Shown here: in pieces, positions 13,441 through 26,174 of the stretch
Position numbering within the stretch: the stretch's first letter is position 1
Layout of the letters: the number at the start of each line of letters is the position of its first letter
Assembly (NCBI RefSeq): GCF_043641665.1
Contig: NC_092188.1
Location: forward strand, 22,371,704 to 22,435,703
Direction of reading: 5' to 3'
Length of the DNA: 64,000 nucleotides
From: Enoplosus armatus
Lineage: Eukaryota > Chordata > Actinopteri > Centrarchiformes > Enoplosidae
The notes under the pieces: generated by a model
What the model was told of the DNA's origin: nothing
Databases searched by the model: none
What the model saw: the letters and a program-made list of their open reading frames with translations, nothing else
Made by a program: the position numbers and the translations under genes

Positions 13441-13657
13441 GTCTTTTGGGGCCAGGAACATCTCAACTGCCTGAAGCTGGTGGAGGAGCACTTACAGGTT
13501 TACCTAAACCTCCAGAAAGGGGATTCGGCTGATAGCTGTCCCAAAGACAAGACCTGCCACACCCAGCCACCTCCGTCTCCAGGCTCTCCCTCTCCTCGGA
13601 CAGAGCACAGCTCAGATGACCTGCGTACAGGGCAGTTTCAATACATCCAGGACTCAG
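13441..13657 (+). CDS. vps13b: VPS13B exon E3
   Basis: Encodes 72 residues plus one base. The acceptor is GTCTCGACAG and the donor GACTCAG|GTGAAT, leaving phase 1. It starts with the conserved VFWGQEHLNCLKLVEEHLQ helix-like segment. A variable low-complexity loop follows (CHTQPPPSPGSPSPRTEH), then the conserved SSDDLRTGQFQYIQDS, which matches human VPS13B closely apart from the loop. The loop is Ser/Pro-rich and probably surface exposed. The exon begins with GT after CAG, so the spliced E2-E3 junction reads CAG|GTCTTT. Confidence 0.95.
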
Positions 13658-15658
13658 GTGAATGTTTACACAGGGCACACCGATCTCATGCAGGGATGAC
13701 AAGGGCCTGATAGTGTAGCCGGACCTACATCGAGTTAAAACATTGGTTACTGTACTCTCAATCCTATTTCTCAGAATAGCACCTCAATAGATGTTCAGCA
13801 GTAGCCCAGACTCCCAAAGAGTGAGGGCTGTTTGCTCCATCGGCTGTCATCCGTAGCAGTAGTTGCAAACAGACAAAACTGCTTTTGAAACAGCATTATC
13901 CAGGACTCAGGATTAAAATAATATTACCTGCACATGCATTTCTCCTGCTTAGTTCTCGACAAGGGTTTCAGCACAGATGGAACAATGGTCAGCACTGCTC
14001 CCTGAATCCATAGGATGAACAGTAACTACGGTCATTCATTCATAAACTCATATAAATGACTTTGTACTAACAGAAAAAAAAAAAGAACCTTTGTGCCAAA
14101 GTGAGATGTCACTTAAGATACACATCGCCTTAAATCAAAGTCAGATCAAAGCCCTCTGTGGAAAGAAGTTTCATCGGACATGTCTGCCTGGTTCCACTCT
14201 GAGTAACATGCTGTTTATTCCCCCTCTTTGTGCTTTGTGTGTGCTGTCCTCTACGTGCACACACGCAGACACACACGGGAACATTGTACACAGAGGATCA
14301 AACTTCTCTCTGGCTGTAGACCAGCCGTCCACTCTGTCAGCTGTGGTTGAGTCTTTGTTTGTTGCACTGTTCCACTGGTCTTTGATGCATTTAATGTGCT
14401 GGCTGAAGCAGGAGAACGTACAGTAGTGAACTAGAACAGAGAGCACAATCTGTCGGCAACATGTTGTCAACAGGCAGAGAACAGCGAGTGCCCCCCCCCC
14501 CCCCCGGGCATGACACAGGGATGGATGAGATAGATGGACAGAGGAGGAGACGAAAGATGGATGGAAAGTAGGAGTCTCTGTCCCTGTCTCTCACTTTCTC
14601 TAAGTTCAAGCTAACTGGAATGAAAGCAAAACCTCATGAAAGTGTCTCGTCTTTTCTTTCATCCACCCTTCTCGCAGAGGAACGAAATGCTGTCCACCTT
14701 CAAGTGAGAGGCTCAGCGCTTCACATAAAGGGAAAAAATTAGCCACAGACAGATTTGACTGCCCCCTGAAATGTGTTTTCTGCAAAGAGACTCTCAGTGC
14801 TTGTACCCCCGGGGGCCAAACAAAGCAGCAGTTCTCTGCTTGACTGTTTTTTTCAAATAAACATTTTTCCAAAGGACTTGAATCCCAAACAGCAGCCACG
14901 ACTTAAGTCAAACACCACTCAGACGTTTAGATCCACTCTTATCCAGCTTTTGCAGGTGCTTGGCGTGGTTCAATCAATGGCTGTTTACTCAATAGCAAAA
15001 ATGTTTACTCAGCCACTTTGTTTATATACGGCTTCTTACGCATATAAACATTCTGAAAGCGTGGAAACATCTACAGTGCTCTTTTAGGAGATATTGTGCT
15101 GGATGGCTCGGATAGAAATAACCATAAGAACACCACAGCACCAAAGTGTGCGAGTCAAAGTTTGGTTGTTCTGGTTTCATAATGTGAAAAGATGATACGC
15201 TATCATGCATCCACATTAGAACCCCTCAGAATTTTACATCACATTGTTTCAGCCACCACAAGCATCTTTAGCTCTTCAAGGAGGCCCGTTAAGACTTTAA
15301 ACAGGCTTTTTGTTAGGAGATTTTGTGCAGTAGTGGGTTGAGTGTAGAGCAGTAAACTAGTAATGTGCTGCATCTTAGAATATAAAACCCATGAGTCCCC
15401 TCAAGTTTCTCCTCTGCTTTCCAGTCGCATCATCTGCTCCGGTCAGCCGTCATGCTTTATCTTTTCCTCCCCTTTTCTTTGTTTCCTTTCAACTGTTCTT
15501 CCCGGCGCATTTTCTTATTCTCTCAGCCCCTCACCATATGTTTTCCTTCATTTATTTCTTCCTGTAAAGCACAGCGCAGCAGAAGCCTTGCTTTGAGATC
15601 ATTGGCAGATTAAAGTGAAGTTATTCTGGTGTTATTGTTCATCCTTCTTTTCTTGCAG
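13658..15658 (+). other. Intron E3-E4 (2.0 kb)
   Basis: No exon or RNA gene seen. A poly-C run of about 14 lies near 14491-14505. It ends in a pyrimidine-rich acceptor, CCTTCTTTTCTTGCAG. Confidence 0.85.
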
Positions 15659-15843
15659 CTTCCCAAAGACTGCCAGGACCCCATGAGGTGGTGTTCTACA
15701 GTGAGACAGAGGACAGCCCGGGGGTGATGCTGTGGAGGTACCCTGAACCCCGCGTCCTTACCTTTGTCAGGATAACTCCGGTCCCTTTCAACACCACAGA
15801 GGACCCTGAGATCAGCACTGCCGACCTGGGGGACGTCCTGCAG
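15659..15843 (+). CDS. vps13b: VPS13B exon E4
   Basis: Encodes about 62 residues. The leading CT joins G of E3 to give Ala; the donor is CTGCAG|GTAGAG, phase 0. It contains LPGPHEVVFYSETEDSPG, then the strongly conserved WRYPEPRVLTFVRITPVPFN and TTEDPEISTADLGDVLQ. These blocks are nearly unchanged from human VPS13B as I recall it, which makes this exon one of the best anchors for the gene assignment. The sequence is beta-strand rich with no membrane segment. The Asp/Glu-rich TTEDPEIS turn separates two strands. Confidence 0.97.
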
Positions 15844-17900
15844 GTAGAGACTGGCATAAATATCTCTTGATTAGAAAAAATGTCGACATTTTATACTCCC
15901 AACACATACCACAGCTAGTGGTGAACAAATCTTCAACTTCAAGGTGCTGTCTCTTCTTTTTATACTCCTCCACGTCTACAATTAGAAAGTCCTTCCAAAG
16001 TATAAACACACAGCACATTGTGAATAAATATGGAAACTCCAAGGAAGCAAGGAGTGTTAAAGTGTTAAGCAACCACATGTTTTATCCATCACTTGTATCA
16101 GGATCACTTTTGAGATCTACCTGCTATTATACAGAAGGTGGAAGGGGCGTAAACTGAGAAGAGAATCCACACATCTCTCTCCCTGCTCCCTGCTTGCACC
16201 TGCAATGAAAGAGAAATAAACTGTCTTAAGAGTTGGGCGCCGCGCCATTATAATTCCCATGACATGAGTCATGAGAACTCCCGTTCCCTACGTGTTATTG
16301 AATGACAGAGACCCCTGCTGTCCGTCCAAACATGTAATACATGGTCAGACAGCTGTGGAAGTCATCTTGCATGCTCTGGTGTGAATAGCCAGGTGTCTCC
16401 AACCCCAGATGAGGTTATAATTTGGCAACCTGTAGCAGCTACTGACTCTACAGGGCCTCAGTGGGGGACAGGACATCCCACTTTTCCTCCTATCACTCAT
16501 CCCCCCCCCGCCTCCTCCTCCATCTTTTTTTTTTTCCTGGAGCAGAAATATGCAATTTTTAGTTTAGCAAGATAGTTTGACACTATCATAACTACCAAGT
16601 CTTAGTTTTTGGTCATGCAAAGTTTGTGTGGGACTTCTGGTAATAAAACACGCATAACATGTTTTGTCCAGCTCAAGCTTAACCCAGTCATGATCCTGAA
16701 CAAACAAATCCTCCCTGTTCCTTTTCCTACCCATATAAAGTTTCACAGCTTGTATTAGCTGTGTTTAGTCAGAAGAAATGTTCATTACTGCTGTTATTGA
16801 GGTTTTAATTTCAATTCTATGTATCCGTCTGCTGGATTGTCAAAATGTATTGCAAGGATGGCTAACAAAATGTAATAAAATACGCCGATGTAATAAATTC
16901 ACAGATGTTGCTATAACATTACATTATCACAATAAGCAGTAAGAATTACTCCATTAATTGTATGAATGAAGTTTTTTTTTTAATCTTGACTCATTCCTTA
17001 TGAAGTACAGTATTTATCACAAATGTCAATGTTATACTCGAAATGAATGACACTAGCAGTTTTCTTTTACATTCCCAGTCCTTTTTAGGGACATTCTTTA
17101 AGCCTTAGGGTTCGGTTACCTTCCCTCTTCCTTTTTCCTTTCTGCTTCTTTCCTCTGTCTGCAGCAGAAGTTTCTCATCTCCAAATATCCTCCCTTTATC
17201 TCTCAGATTCATTCCTGGACTCCCACAATCATTTCACCTACAGTACAGATGTTCTCTTCTGTCTGTTTATGTCGGCCCAGGAGAGACAAGATATTGGAAG
17301 GTGCTGCAGATGTCTGGCTTCTCTGCGAGGCTCCACAGCTGTAAAGTCTGTAATGAGCACGACTCCGAAGCCTCTAGCTGATTGGCTGCATATTGAGTTA
17401 CAGTAGAGAACGGAGGGCGCTGGTGTGTGTAGAGGAGGGAGGGTTAGAGGAAGAGACAGTTATACACAGATTTGGAACAGGGAGAGGGTGGTTAATGGGA
17501 GTCGATTGATGGGAAGGAAGAGTGGGAAGAGAGAGAGAGATGAACAGAGATGGAGTGAGAGGAGGGTAAAGCAGGACGGAGATAGATGGTCACAGAGGGG
17601 GGCGGTGTGTTCTGCCGAGCCTCTGTGTAAGAGGATCTGTGTGAAATTACACTTTCTCCAGTCCAGGGGAGAGAGAGACGATTCTTCAGCAGCTGATGAA
17701 ACGAGGGGCCGATGAAGGTCTGACAGGAGATACAGCAAGCTGGCAGGCATATTCCAGCATGTCATGTTCACATGATACACACGTATTCACAATCTGTCGT
17801 GCACTCGGACAGTGGTGTATCAAATGTCAGAGAGGAGATAGTCGGGTGCCTGCATTTATTCCTGCATCTGTACTATGTTTGTGCATAAAAGTGGATGCCT

Positions 17901-17932
<32 letters not shown>

Positions 17933-18777
17933 TGTGTGCATTACGCAGCAGGAGATGTGGAACCAGTGGTTGATGAACATACGAGGTTTCCGCATCTTCG
18001 GGGGGAAGTGGTAAAAAGAGGAGGCTCAGAGCGCCCAACAGTTACTGAAACCACTTCATGTGGGGATGAGATGCAGTGGGGTGAGATACTAAAGCAATGA
18101 AAGCTATCTGTTTACATGGGCGCCATTGCTACTGACAGCTAAGAAAGGTGTCTAAACAGGTGTGCAGGATTAATTAGCATCTGTTTGAAAGAGAACTGTA
18201 ACACTGTGCCACCCCTGTACAAGTGAGTTATAGGGCGGGAGTGAGTCTCCTAATCCTGCTGCTTGTGTTTCTGTCACATCCATATAAATGCCCTGGCCAG
18301 GCCCTGCAGCAGACGTTTAGTCAGCTCTAGCAGTGGGCATGATAACAGAGGTATTAGTAACGTTAATGAAAAACATCACTGACAAAGTGTGTATGTTAAA
18401 CTGGTTTAAATCCATTGTTGAAAGCTACTCTGATGCATTTGGTCAACACTGCTAAAAACGGTATCACGTATCATGGGCTTTTTGAAAGGAGTGATTGTAA
18501 AGTAATTATAAGACATTGGATCCGTTTACTGATATGTTACACAGTCCCTCTTACCTCATATTTTTGTCCAAACACTCACAGAGCATTAAGCCAGTTATGT
18601 GTGAGGCAAGGGGTTTGGTTCGTGGGGGTTATTTTAACAGGACCTCTTGGTCATCAGCCAAAGTCATTGTGATCCCAGATTTAATTGATTTCAGCCTCTG
18701 GCAGTCAATGAGTATGCTTTCCTTTCAACAAAACTTCAAAAGTCTCAATTAATTCTTTTTTTTTTTTCTTCTCCCAG

Positions 18778-18886
18778 GACCAGAAAGAAAGTCCAGCTAC
18801 AGAGAACGGAAATGCGGCCATAAAAAGCCCAAAAAACAGTAATGGCTTAGTTTCTGTTCCAGAGGAATTTCATTTACTTTACATCT
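18778..18886 (+). other. Possible pseudo-exon or alternative terminal exon
   Basis: A strong acceptor (long T run, then CTTCTCCCAG) precedes a frame in phase 0, the phase left by E4. It reads DQKESPATENGNAAIKSPKN and 15 further codons to a TAG at 18884-18886. The only nearby donor (ACA|GTAATG at 18839) would give 61 bp and shift the frame. Not known in human VPS13B. Use is unproven. Confidence 0.2.
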
Positions 18887-18895
18887 AGACTGTGT

Positions 18896-18923
<28 letters not shown>
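18896..18923. repeat. (GA)14 microsatellite
   Basis: Pure AG dinucleotide run followed by purine-rich DNA. Confidence 0.95.
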
Positions 18924-18926
<3 letters not shown>

Positions 18927-19577
18927 AGGAAAGAGAAAGAAGGCAGTCATAATTTCTCAGGCCTCTAAAATTACCATGTGGCCACACGGAGATGGAGGCT
19001 GATAGATTTTGAGAAATGGAAAGTGAGAGGCACAGGGAAAGAAAAAGAAATAAGGAGAAATGAGAGAGTGAGATTTAGCATTGAGCTGTCTTGTCATCCC
19101 TCTCTATCGTTTAGGCAGTAATGTTTTTTCCAGTGTAGGGCAGTTTACCAGCAGGTGGAGGGTGAAAAGGATTGTGGGAGGTGAACAAAAGAAAAGTGGG
19201 CCTTTTGTACATGTTCTCCATCTCCTCATTCTATTCCTCCTCTTCTTCTCTCTCTCCTCCCTTCCTTTTGTCACCCCCCCCCCCCCACCTTTCCTTTGCT
19301 TACCCTGCCTCCACCCCACTGAATAGATGAAGGTGGGGTTGAGGGGGTGGGGTGGTGGTTGGGGTCTTGCTCTGAGCCATTCTGTTTGCTTGTCCCCAGA
19401 GCAGATCATATTAACATTTTATAAAATCAAGATTTCCTGCATTTAAATAGTTGTGGTTTCCCAACTGGTTCCAGTATCTCGGAGGGGGAATTCAAACCTC
19501 CTTCCATTACTCAAAGTCAAATTGCAGCCTGTGCGCTGTTTTTACATACAGTAGAAGGGGAGCGATGTCAGAGCAGT

Positions 19578-19606
19578 GGGGGGGGGGGGGGGGGGGGGGG
19601 GGGGGG
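19578..19606. repeat. Poly-G run of 29
   Basis: Twenty-nine consecutive G on the + strand. It can form a G-quadruplex and is a likely sequencing or assembly length error site. Confidence 0.95.
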
Positions 19607-22139
19607 TAGCTGAAAAACGACAGACCCCCCCTGACGGGGGAACATCCACAGGTTCCCACCTGTAGAGGGCCCAAGTGATGAAGGGATAGACGGAGAGAGG
19701 GAGGGGACACCCTCTCACCGCCGTGTGGTCCAGTTCTCTGAATCATAAGCAGGTGTTCTTAGTGCTCTTTTTCCATCCCTCATGTTCGTCTTCCCCTCCT
19801 TCTGCCTCTCTGTGGGGTTCTGAAGCCTGAGAAACAGGGAGTAAACACAGGAGCTATGATTCAGCCTGACCCCAGCTCAGGGGAGCAGGAGGAGGAGATG
19901 CAGTTTGTTTAAGTAGAGAGCAACATCTTGAGTTCAGCCTCAGCACACAGTCAAAGGAACGTAACACATTCTGTTCTCACACATATTCACATTTGCTCGC
20001 TTTTCTCAAAATGCAAACGTATAAAATGTGATCATTCACTCGCTGTTTGGGGGGCATTGCGCAAATCGCTCTGACTCTTTCAGACAAACATCACACCATC
20101 TGCTCCCCTGCTGTTGCTTTCGTGCATGGCACCGTGGGATAGCCTTTCATGTACCAGCAGGGCTCCGCACTGCCATCATGGCCCCACGACCGATATCACA
20201 AAACCTCTGAGGCCTGAGATGAACCGGCAACCTCCAGCTGTTGTTTCTGTCATTGTTGTTAACACAGGCCCACCGTCAGCTTCACATCCACGGCGCGCTC
20301 CTTGTAATTGATGCACACTTTTTCTCCAATTAGTAAAAATATGCGACCTTTAGTGGGGAGTTAGAATCTGAGGGGTCAGTGGGGCATTTCACTTCAGAGC
20401 GACACATTGAACCAGAGAGAGCGAGAGTGTATTGTAGCCAAGATAACTATTATTTTAGTGGGACAGCGCTCAAGCAGACCTGCATTAGTCACAGCTAATG
20501 CACTATATAAATAAAAGACTGTCCATGTGCTTAATTTGATCTGGAGTTTTTACACCTCATCCACCAAAACTCCAGTCCCCCTTTTTAAAAGATTGGCCTT
20601 ACAGAGGAAAATCCACAAAGAAAGTTCTCAGCATGGGCTTATTCCTGATTTTCCACACTGATTAATGTTAACGTATATTAGCCCACCTGAGACAGCATGG
20701 CGGGAGTCATTTTCAGAACAATTTTCATTACATCTGCTGAGTAAACATTTGCTCAAGCCGATGTCGATTCAATTTGTCCGCTGGCTGATAAGAGGTAGCT
20801 AGCAGTGGAATTTTTGGACATATAGGCATCAGTGAAATAACAGAAGACCTAATAGCAGTGTTGATATTGTTAATAAAAGTAATGGCAGACCAGGCTGTGG
20901 ATGTCAGCAGCCACAGCCTCAGAGGGAGCAAGGGGAGTCTTCAGTTGCAGAGACATATTTGAGCTTCAGCAGTGATCACACCTGGGTTGATCATGGAAGT
21001 TGAAATCATTTCTGTGTGTTGTGTATTTGCTTTAGTCTCCCTGCCTTTGGTTAACCTTTTGAGAGACTGTGATTGGTCAATCAGTCCCAGAGAAGTAAAT
21101 CCTTGCAGAATAGTAGTTTGCGGCTTGGCAGACACAGGGGTGGGTGACAGGGATGGAAATCAGATCTGTGTATACACACTGCTGCCAACAGTCCTGCACT
21201 TAAATATATAGTTGTAAATAGTTTTGAATATTTAAACTAATTGAAAAGTCCTCAATTTAGCTTTGCGGGCATTTGAACCACCACCACAATGGAACCTTGA
21301 CTCAAAAATTAAGATAACCCTTGTGATGATATTTTGCCCTGCGGTCTAGCTGCCAGGACTACTTTGTGTAGCGCCTGAAGAAAACACAGATTGGACCCAT
21401 CCAGCCAAGGGAATGTCAGCTATTCAGGGTTACATGTTGTTTATCAGATAAGGTACACACACAATCAGGCAGCGGAAACTGACACTGCCCAGCCTGCATC
21501 AAGCACTCACATACATACGCACACCTGTGTATACACATATGTACACACGCATATTGTCTTTCATACGCACAATTATACGTAGTCTTTCTCTTGAGCACAT
21601 ATACACAATCCATTTGACATATACACAGGTGCCTTCTCCTCCCAAAAGCCAGTGCCAGGCGTCCAACTCACCATAGCAAAGGAACATATTTCCCTTTTTT
21701 CCCTTACTTTTCCATCGTCCCTGCAATATTTTGTGAACTGGTTATCGATTTCATCTCCACTCTCCTCCAAGGCCAGGGCTACAAGTCAAAGGGAACATGA
21801 CGCAAATTCAACCATGCAAATGTATTCCACTGTACCATTTACGTACCTCACATATTCATTCTTGTATGTCGTCATGTGTATAGAATTTCGCAGGTGAACA
21901 AAAAAAAACAAAAAAAAAAACACCCTCTGTGTTTTAGCAACGCAGTTCTGGGAATTCTCTGTGGAGATTCAGTGAGTTTCCGCTCCGGTGGCTCAGTGTT
22001 GGGGCTGCGGGTGCACCACTCTGTCAGGTACAATTATGAGGAGTTGATTCCAGGAAAACCTGTGTGGCATTTCATACATGATGTAAGCCACAGTTACCTC
22101 ATGCATTTCTCCCTGGAAGTACAGCCCCACACACAGTGC

Positions 22140-22144
<5 letters not shown>

Positions 22145-22174
<30 letters not shown>
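22145..22174. repeat. (CA)15 microsatellite
   Basis: Intronic CA run with further short CA blocks to about 22350. Confidence 0.95.
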
Positions 22175-22175
<1 letters not shown>

Positions 22176-23850
22176 TTTGTGAACACAATGCTTTTCACAT
22201 ACACACACACACCAACTTTTTGACAGTTCCATGAGTTTGGTAATTGTCCAGGGAGCTCCGTACCTCCGGTAAACAATTGGGATTGTCATAGACACATGTG
22301 CACAGATAAATGCACTCGCTCACCCATACACACCACACACACACACACACACTCATGTCCCACTGCCTGGCATCCTTCAGGTGTGCTGCCAAGAGCTCCC
22401 TGCCACCACTGATCCATCAGAAGCTGAGTTGTGCAGGTGTTCGAGGGAACCTGAGAACCTGGTTTAGTTCACACAGGAGCACCAGACACATTTATGCTAA
22501 TTTTGGCACAAGGTGAAAGGAATGAATGGAGCCCTACCAGTCATCACGTAATGTGGGAACGCTCACATAACCTGATTGTTATTCAGTGTGAGAAACCGCT
22601 CCGGGACTTCAATGCTAACGGCTGTCTTTTAGCGTACAGTTGCCTGGCGTTTAGTTATGTTGTTACGGAGATGAGTTGTCGTCTTGCTGAGTTGGTGGTC
22701 TGCGGTCAAAGTGGGGGGGGGTTTCCCAGCTAGACAAGAAATTAAAGATTGGTTTGTCTGAAGTGAGAAAAATTCAAGGTTGTAACACAGACACCATAAA
22801 AACCACTTGCTCGCTCCTTCTCCAATGCAGGGATTCCCCGTGTCTTGAAAGGGTTAGTGAAGTATCAATGCTTGATGATTAGCAGACCACTGCAGTTGCT
22901 TAATACTTTATGTGTGACTGGGGGATCCACAGGACTGAAGTAGTACCTGTTGTGCAATAACAAAGCCTTACAGTAATCCTACTGCTGATGAGTAATCAGG
23001 GTTACGCTGAGGGGGTTACGAAAGTCTGTTTGTTTGGACTGGAGCCTCAAGTTAAAGTGATGAACAACTGAGGGATACAATAGTAAAACACCACTGGTGT
23101 CCATCTGCAGAGGAGACTAAGTGGGGGATATAAAAACACTCAGTAAAATGCTGTCATCTGATGAGGCAAAGCCACCGCCTTCAAAAAGGAATGTCCGATC
23201 ATTTCTACAGCAAAACCATGCATAAAGACATCCTCTCGCATGACGCATGTTGTATTCACATATGTTCATTAGCTGCTATAACTGTTTGAGTCTGTGTTTC
23301 AGGAGTTGCAACCCAAAGGGATGCAAAGAAGCACATTGGTTTTGCAGTGTCTTTGGGTCCTCATACAGTCTCCAAGAAAGCCATTCCTTCACATTTCCTC
23401 CAAACTCTCTGGGAGAGAAAACAAATATCTGTGATCATTCTTAGTCTGTGTTCAATGGTTGTCAGTAGTTGGCTGCATGGAAAATATGAAGGAAGGAAAA
23501 AATAATGGTGATCGACCCTTTTTTTTTTCTGTGATTAAATACAGGAATTTAACCATGACTGGTGAGCAGAGGTGTGTGCCTTGTTCAGAAGCACTCTGAC
23601 TCTATATGAGGGAGGAGAGGGTTTGTTTGACCCGCAGGTATTGAATGAGGATTTGCATCAGTAAGAGTACAGGCATGAGGTATTATCCCCTTTCACATTG
23701 TCCATCCGTCTTACTGTGTTTGTTCAGTGAATGAAGAAAGGGCTGTACTCTTTAGACACTAATTACTATGCAATGCCACTGTCCCTAAAACCTAAATGAA
23801 ATACATATTTGGTTACATATATAAGTTGTCTCCTGTGTCTTTCTTTCCAG

Positions 23851-24047
23851 GTACCATGCAGCCTAGAGTACTGGGACGAGCTCCAGCAGGCCTTTGTTCC
23901 ATACTGGGAGTTCAGCCTTTCAGAGAGCAGCGCCTGCCAGCTGCAGCTGCCCAGCCTCAGCCTCACCGACCAGCAGAAGGAGCTGGTGGCCTCAGACCTG
24001 TGGAGGATAGTGCTCAATAATAACGGAGAGGGAGGAGATGAGCAGAG
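23851..24047 (+). CDS. vps13b: VPS13B exon E5
   Basis: Encodes 65 residues plus two bases. The acceptor is TTCTTTCCAG|GTACCA; the donor is GCAGAG|GTGAGA in phase 2. Motifs are VPCSLEYWDELQQAFVPYWE, FSLSESSACQLQLPSLSL and ELVASDLWRIVLNNN, in the same order as human VPS13B. The C-terminal NNNGEGGDEQ is acidic and probably a loop. E5 opens the compact block E5-E8, four exons within 2.8 kb. Because E4 ends CAG and E5 begins GTACCA, the mature junction resembles a 5' splice site. Confidence 0.97.
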
Positions 24048-25756
24048 GTGAGAGAACATTCTGTATTATATCTTTGTGCTTGTAGTTATGTGTTGCATGT
24101 GTGCCTGTACACCCGAGCTTGTTTATGAGGGAGTGTGTGTATGCCCACGAACAGATATGTGTGTGGATCGACAGTGCGTGTGCCGTCCAGTGTTAGGGAA
24201 AGCAGAGAGAGAGTGCACCAAAGCCGCCGAGCACAAAGAGCTAGCAATGTGTCCCTCGCCCCACATCTGGTGTGCAGGAGCAGGGAGCGGGCTTGGAAGG
24301 CGTTCAGATCGGCCTAATGAGATTTCCCAGCACACCAAGTGCCTGTCAGGGCCCATCCGGATTCCTTCCTGCTTACCTTGAGTGTATCTAATCGAGGGGA
24401 AGCTCACGGGAAGCAAGAGGAGTAAAGCCCCCTTTGGGTTGGCTCATACGTTCCTAGGCCTGGCCTGGCCTGGCCTGGCTTGTCCTGGGTTGGGCTGGGT
24501 TGAGTTGGGATGGGATGGGTTGGACTGGGCCTGCCAAGCACTGTAACACCTCAAGAGCACGTTTCTACTCCTTCTCCTCGCTACCACTGCTTCCTCTCTT
24601 CATCTCTCTCGTGTCTCACCCGGCATCCTGTTACCTCTTCTGCGCTTCACCCATTTTTCATTTTCTTTCTGTCTTTTTCTCATTCCTTCCTCATCTTAAT
24701 TTACACTCTCTTTTTTTTCTCTCTCCCCCTTTTTACTTCCTCTCGGGATTTAGGGAACTTTTAGTGGGAGAGAATTGCCAAGCCCACATTCTGTGTGGCT
24801 TAGAGAGCTCCAGAGGAGCAGAAAGGGAGGAATAAGAAAACATGTAAGAGAAGAAACAGAGAAAAAACTACCAGATACCAGATACAGTGTAAAGCAAAAT
24901 ATACATCTGTGTTTCATTACAATCATACTCCAAACACTACATTTCCTTTATGTTTAAATTATTTGTCTTTTTTGATCAAAATTGATTCCCCTTTCGTTAC
25001 TCGCTCGTTTCATCTGCCTTACTTTAGTTTCCACCAGAAAAATAACTTGGCTGCCCTGCCAACTGGAAGTAATGAAAATTGTCAACATATGATGCTTATC
25101 TTTTTAAGGAGCACTCTGCTGCACCAGCGTTTTTCAGGTCTTGAGCGTTTCCTGCTGGAGTTTTTATGGTGGATCATGGTAGCAGCAAATTACAGAGCAA
25201 ATGGTCATTCACTTCAATTACCTTCCATTCAACATCATCAACCATGACATGCAATTAATGTCCACGGAGAGAGGTTCTCTTGGAAACAGCGGCAGTAATA
25301 ATGTACCTAAATTCACAGCCTCGGACAGCGAGGAGGCCCTCTCCACATTGTTGTCTCTTTTCATTCCCTTTGGTCTGAGTAATTGTAGCGTCTGTCTAAC
25401 TGTAGATTTCTGACGAGGATGTCGCCCAATTTGTAACTCGCTGGGCAGGAGACAAAAGCATTCGGCTACAAATAAGAGTCAGATTATTTTAATTAGGGAG
25501 TAGAATTTTGGGCTCATGCTTTTGATTTTACTAAACAGAGTTTGATAAAAAATCAATAACCATTTGCTAGTTTCTCCCTTAATGCTGAGTCGTATGTTAG
25601 TCATTTCTCTCCTTTATTATTTCCATATGAAATCATTTCATATTCACAGAGTGCCTTCAGTTAATACTTTGTCTTTGCACTTTTAATGGTGTTTTTTCCA
25701 GTCAGACATACCACTTCATCTGTAAATATTTGGCTGTATCTCCTCTTCCCCTCCAG
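24048..25756 (+). other. Intron E5-E6 (1.7 kb)
   Basis: Contains a 15-unit pentanucleotide array at 24456-24530 followed by C/T-rich DNA to about 24760. No exon. Confidence 0.85.
24456..24530. repeat. Pentanucleotide array (TGGNN)15
   Basis: Fifteen five-base units stay in register. The left units are TGGCC and the right ones TGGGT, TGGGA and TGGGC, with occasional changes (TGTCC, TGAGT). G-rich on the + strand. Confidence 0.85.
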
Positions 25757-25938
25757 TTCTGATAGTGAGTGTGGGTCCCAGTTACCCTGCGATCAGCTGG
25801 TATCTCCGATGGCGTTGGCAGCCTGTACCCGCGTGGACTCCTGCTTTGCACCCTGGTTTGTCCCCTCCCTGGGTGTGTCCCTACAGCTAGCACAGCTGGA
25901 TGTTCACCTCTGCCACCACCTAGAGCAGCTGGGCACAG
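25757..25938 (+). CDS. vps13b: VPS13B exon E6
   Basis: Encodes about 60 residues. The single leading T completes AG from E5 to Ser; the donor is GGCACAG|GTAGGA, phase 1. After a Ser/Cys-rich start (SDSECGSQLPCDQLV) comes the conserved block ALAACTRVDSCFAPWFVPSL, then a beta strand with LQLAQLDVHLCHHLEQLGT. The ACTRVDSCF-PWFVP signature is a reliable VPS13B marker and is conserved to human by memory. The hydrophobic VSLQLAQLDVHL pattern fits a groove strand facing lipid acyl chains, which is inference. Confidence 0.97.
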
Positions 25939-26174
25939 GTAGGATACAGAATACACAGTCACAAAGTCTCTTCTGAGTCTCTAAGAGTATTGGGTTTATC
26001 AGGAGGGATTGTAGTCTAGCTGTTAGACAAGCCCGTGTCCCAGGTGGCGAGATGGTTATTAGTATTATTGTATTATTAGTAATATTGTTGTGAATTGTGC
26101 TAGTTATGTCATGCTTTGATCAGATATCTCACAGTCTAGTCTCTAAATACTGACGCTGTGTCTCATTCCTCCAG

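Larger units (their letters stand above)
15844..23850 (+). other. Intron E4-E5 (8.0 kb)
   Basis: No annotated exon. It contains a possible unused exon at 18778, (GA)n at 18896-18923, a 29-base poly-G run at 19578-19606, (CA)n at 22145-22174 and a C run near 19267-19287. The open frames across these are repeat-driven. Confidence 0.8.

Noticed and set aside
21876..22223. 115-aa open frame with GDSVSFRSGGSVLGLRVHHS
   Set aside because: It starts in poly-A and ends in a CA repeat; E4 and E5 join directly in frame without it, and no family is recognised.
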